Assembly (NCBI RefSeq): GCF_963678225.1
Contig: NZ_OY782764.1
Span: 2,733,001-2,797,000, forward strand
Length of the DNA: 64,000 nt
Direction of reading: 5' to 3'
Source: an uncultured Cohaesibacter sp.
GTDB taxonomy: Bacteria > Pseudomonadota > Alphaproteobacteria > Rhizobiales > Cohaesibacteraceae
Shown: one piece after another, positions 61,613 through 64,000 of the stretch
Layout of the letters: each line of letters opens with the position of its first letter
How positions within the stretch are numbered: position 1 is the stretch's first letter
The notes under the pieces: generated by a model
Told to the model about the DNA's origin: nothing
The model's database searches: none
What the model saw: only the letters and a program-made list of their open reading frames with translations
Position numbers and translations under genes: made by a program

Positions 61613-62506
61613 ATGGAACTTTTGCTGCAACAAACTGTCAATGCCATCGCGCTGGGGGGCACTTATGCCCTGCTTGCACTGGGGCTGGCCGTTGTCTTCT
61701 CCATCATGGGGCTGATCAACTTTGCCCATGGCGAATTGATGACCATTGCGGGTTATGTGCTGATGTATTGCGGGTTGGCGGGGGTTCCCTTTGCTATTGC
61801 CGCAGCGCTGGCCATTGGTGCGGCCATGCTGGCCGCCGTGTTGATGGAAATGATCGCCTTCAGGCCTGTGCGCAACGCCTCGGGGGAGACCATGCTGGTC
61901 ACCTCTTTCGCGGTGTCCATGGTACTGCAAGTGCTGTTCCAGAACTTTATCGCCGCGCGGTCTCAGCCAGTGCTGCTGCCGCAGCTTCTCTCCGATAGCA
62001 TCAGCCTTTTCGGACTGGTCATCGGGGTGAACAAGATTGCCGCGATTGTGGCGACCATCGTCATGCTGGCTTTTCTCGACTGGTTCATGCGCAAGCAGAA
62101 ACACGGCATCGCCATGCGCGCTGCTGCGGAAGATTTTGCCGTCGCCCGGCTGATGGGCATTCGCGCCAACACGGTGATTTCTGCCGCCTTTGCGCTCTCT
62201 GGCCTGCTGGCCGGGGTGGCCGCTGTGCTCTGGGTTTCCCAGCGGGCGTCGGTTGATCCTCTGATGGGCTTTGCACCTGTGCTGAAGGCCTTCATCGCTG
62301 CCATTCTCGGCGGATTGGGCTCTCTGCGGGGTGCTGTAGCCGGTGGTTTCGTGCTCGGCTTCATCGAGATCTATCTGGCGGCCTTCCTGCCGTCTGACAT
62401 GCAGGAATTCCGAGAGCCGATCGGGCTGGGCATCGTCGTCTTCATCATGCTATTCCGTCCGAACGGACTAATCCCTGCCGCCAGCCTGAAGGCTGAGAAA
62501 GTGTAA
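61613..62506 (+). CDS. ABC transporter permease (LivH type)
   Basis: A 297-residue LivH permease: LLQQTVNAIALGGTYALLALGLAVVFSIMGLINFAHGELM at the N-terminus, the LGGLGSLRGAVAGGFVLGFIEIYLAAF loop, and ending FRPNGLIP. The ATG at 61613 has GGAG seven bases upstream. An overlapping ATG at 61607 is too close to that site. Confidence 0.94.
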   Translation: MELLLQQTVNAIALGGTYALLALGLAVVFSIMGLINFAHGELMTIAGYVLMYCGLAGVPFAIAAALAIGAAMLAAVLMEMIAFRPVRNASGETMLVTSFAVSMVLQVLFQNFIAARSQPVLLPQLLSDSISLFGLVIGVNKIAAIVATIVMLAFLDWFMRKQKHGIAMRAAAEDFAVARLMGIRANTVISAAFALSGLLAGVAAVLWVSQRASVDPLMGFAPVLKAFIAAILGGLGSLRGAVAGGFVLGFIEIYLAAFLPSDMQEFREPIGLGIVVFIMLFRPNGLIPAASLKAEKV

Positions 62507-62521
62507 TCAAGGTTCCCTTTC

Positions 62522-63274
62522 ATGACGCAATTGTTGCAAGCTGGCGATCCTTCGCCGTCCCTCATTCTCAATCCCGAAGGGACATGTCCCATCCTGTTAG
62601 CCTGCGAGCATGCCGGGCAGGGGATTCCCAAAGCTCTGGGCGATCTTGGCCTCAGCCGCGAGCAGCTGGACATGCATATTGGCTGGGACATCGGAGCCGC
62701 GGCGCTCACGCGTCTGCTCTCCGAGCGCCTCAATGCCACCGCCATTCTGCAGCATTACAGCCGTCTGGTCATCGACTGCAATCGCCCGCCCGAGGCACCG
62801 GATTCCGTGCCCGAAGTCAGCGATAAGGTGACCATCCCGGCCAATGTGGATGCGGATAACAAGCAGGCCCGCGTGGACGAGATTTTCACGCCCTATCAGG
62901 GGCAAGTGTCGCGCCTGCTTGATAGTGGCCGCTACAAGGCTGCGCTTTCCATTCACAGCTTTACACCCGTCATGCAGGGCGTGCCGCGCCCATGGGATAT
63001 CGGGTTTTTGTTTGGCACCCATGAAGACACATCACGCAGGCTTGCCGCCTTCCTTGAGAAGGCCTACCCTTGGATGACCATCGGTTTCAACGAGCCCTAT
63101 CAGGTGAGCGGCCTGTCTGATTGGTTCGTCCCCCGCCATGGGGAAGCAAGAGGCCTGCCGCATGCTCTTATCGAGGTGCGCAACGATCATATTTCAGACA
63201 AGGACGGTCAGGAAAAATGGGCCGATATTCTTGCTGCATCCTTTAGGCATTTTCTTGAAGAGGTTCCTGCATGA
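62522..63274 (+). CDS. N-formylglutamate amidohydrolase-family protein
   Basis: A 250-residue HutG-like (PF05013) zinc amidohydrolase with LLACEHAGQGIPKALGDLGL, HIGWDIGAAALTRLL, VIDCNRPPEAPDSVPEVSD and SIHSFTPVMQG, the usual metal and substrate motifs. Classic members hydrolyse N-formylglutamate in histidine degradation, but no hut gene is nearby. In this operon it more likely cleaves an N-acyl or N-formyl derivative of the imported compound. It lies 15 bp after livH and overlaps the next gene by 4 bases. Confidence 0.88.
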   Translation: MTQLLQAGDPSPSLILNPEGTCPILLACEHAGQGIPKALGDLGLSREQLDMHIGWDIGAAALTRLLSERLNATAILQHYSRLVIDCNRPPEAPDSVPEVSDKVTIPANVDADNKQARVDEIFTPYQGQVSRLLDSGRYKAALSIHSFTPVMQGVPRPWDIGFLFGTHEDTSRRLAAFLEKAYPWMTIGFNEPYQVSGLSDWFVPRHGEARGLPHALIEVRNDHISDKDGQEKWADILAASFRHFLEEVPA

Positions 63275-63906
63275 CTTTGACCCGTGACATACCCCTTGAT
63301 CCTTCCGTCTCTGCGCTGTTGTTTGTCGACGTGCAGAATTTCAGTTGCAGCCGCAAGGGCGGCGAGTTTGCCCATCTCAGCGAGCAGGAGCTGGAGGAGA
63401 AATGCGGCTGGTTCTTTGAAAAGGCCGAAACCGAAATCGTGCCCAACATGCAGGCTCTTCAGGCCAAGTGCCGCGAAAAGGGCATCGAGGTGATGTATAC
63501 CACCATCGAAAGCCTGACCTTTGACGGCCGGGATCGCTCGCTTGATTACAAAATTACCGGATTCAACGTGCCCAAGGGCTCTTGGGATGGCAAGGTGATC
63601 GACGAGATTGCGCCGCAGGGCGATGAAATCGTGCTGCCCAAAAGCTCGTCATCGGTCTTCGTGTCTACCCATATCGACTATATCTTGCGCAATCTGGGCG
63701 TCAAACAGCTGGTCATCTGCGGCATGCTGACAGACCAATGCGTGGAGAGCGCCATTCGTGATGCCTGCGATCTTGGCTATCTGGTGACCGAAGTGACCGA
63801 CGCCTGTCTGACGCTCACTCAAGAGCGTCATGACAATTCTCTCAAGGCGATCAAGGGCTACTGCAGACAGATCACGACAGCCCAGTTGCTTGAAGAACTG
63901 GGATAG
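63271..63906 (+). CDS. Isochorismatase-like cysteine hydrolase
   Basis: A 211-residue hydrolase with the catalytic triad positions of the family: Asp in LLFVDVQNFS near residue 20, Lys in LPKSSSSVF near residue 123, and Cys in CGMLTDQCVESAIRDACDLGY near residue 155. Relatives include nicotinamidase, N-carbamoylsarcosine amidase, ureidoacrylate and biuret hydrolases, so an amide C-N bond is the likely target. The start overlaps the amidohydrolase stop (ATGA). Last gene of the transporter operon, with a terminator 28 bp later. Confidence 0.9.
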   Translation: MTLTRDIPLDPSVSALLFVDVQNFSCSRKGGEFAHLSEQELEEKCGWFFEKAETEIVPNMQALQAKCREKGIEVMYTTIESLTFDGRDRSLDYKITGFNVPKGSWDGKVIDEIAPQGDEIVLPKSSSSVFVSTHIDYILRNLGVKQLVICGMLTDQCVESAIRDACDLGYLVTEVTDACLTLTQERHDNSLKAIKGYCRQITTAQLLEELG

Positions 63907-63933
63907 AGATAGCGTTCTCAGATCTGCAATGTG

Positions 63934-63957
63934 AAGGCCCCTCTGGGGCCTTTTCTT
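63934..63957 (+). terminator. Rho-independent terminator after the cysteine hydrolase
   Basis: AAGGCCCC-TCT-GGGGCCTT forms a perfect 8 bp GC-rich stem with a 3-base loop, followed by TTCTTTG. Confidence 0.88.
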
Positions 63958-64000
63958 TGCATGCGTCCTCTGATTATGCGACCCTCATACAAGAGAACTG

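Noticed and set aside
1-64000. CRISPR arrays, rRNA operons, insertion sequences or phage structural genes
   Set aside because: No regularly spaced repeats, transposase frames or capsid/tail-type proteins were seen. The integrase is the only recombination gene.

Overview
The window looks like chromosome from a moderately GC-rich, facultatively anaerobic alphaproteobacterium, probably of the order Hyphomicrobiales (a marine Cohaesibacter-like organism would fit). This is inferred from gene content and gene styles only: a tRNA-Pro(CGG) 3' fragment of alphaproteobacterial type, TRAP and TTT transporters, the IolC-DUF2090 fusion, DUF736, and many GntR, RpiR and MarR regulators. No rRNA gene or taxonomic marker is present. 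Genes are dense and mostly in short operons separated by recognisable terminators.

Layout. 1-6373: end of a Crp/Fnr regulator, then hypB-F-C-D-E for [NiFe]-hydrogenase maturation. 6374-10830: accessory stretch with a ~950 bp gap, a DUF736 gene, a hipBA toxin-antitoxin-type pair with three evenly spaced operators, a tyrosine integrase and a tRNA-Pro 3' fragment that looks like an attachment site. 10981-15940: LysR remnant, LysR/hydrolase divergent pair, DMT exporter/MarR divergent pair, haloacid dehalogenase, GNAT. 16137-22400: Rrf2 regulator and a complete sulfate ABC transporter, followed by an SLC13-type permease. 22539-31593: transketolase, TRAP transporter, RpiR regulator, iolC and iolB (inositol-type catabolism). 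31700-36580: TSUP permease, MarR regulon (AhpD-like, HIBADH-like) and two oxidoreductases. 36762-42297: GntR, D-hydroxyacid dehydrogenase, RraA-like aldolase and a TctCBA transporter. 42435-51071: moaA, ttrA-C-B and ttrR-S, i.e. tetrathionate respiration. 51322-55151: three-subunit FAD/cytochrome gluconate-type dehydrogenase. 55587-63906: RpiR plus glutamine-synthetase-like ligase, divergent from a branched-chain-type ABC transporter (with a LivM-LivG fusion), an N-formylglutamate amidohydrolase-like enzyme and a cysteine hydrolase.

How it works together. Two modules concern anaerobic or redox life (Hyp maturation; Ttr with MoaA for its molybdopterin cofactor), and a periplasmic dehydrogenase can feed electrons to the quinone or cytochrome pool. 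The rest are nutrient-scavenging cassettes, each consisting of a transporter, two to four enzymes and a local regulator. Palindromic operator candidates can be seen beside most of those regulators. The least explained module is the RpiR/GS/ABC/amidohydrolase/cysteine-hydrolase locus at the right end. The most interesting structural point is that the integrase and tRNA-Pro fragment imply an island whose other end lies outside the window, possibly including the hyp operon.
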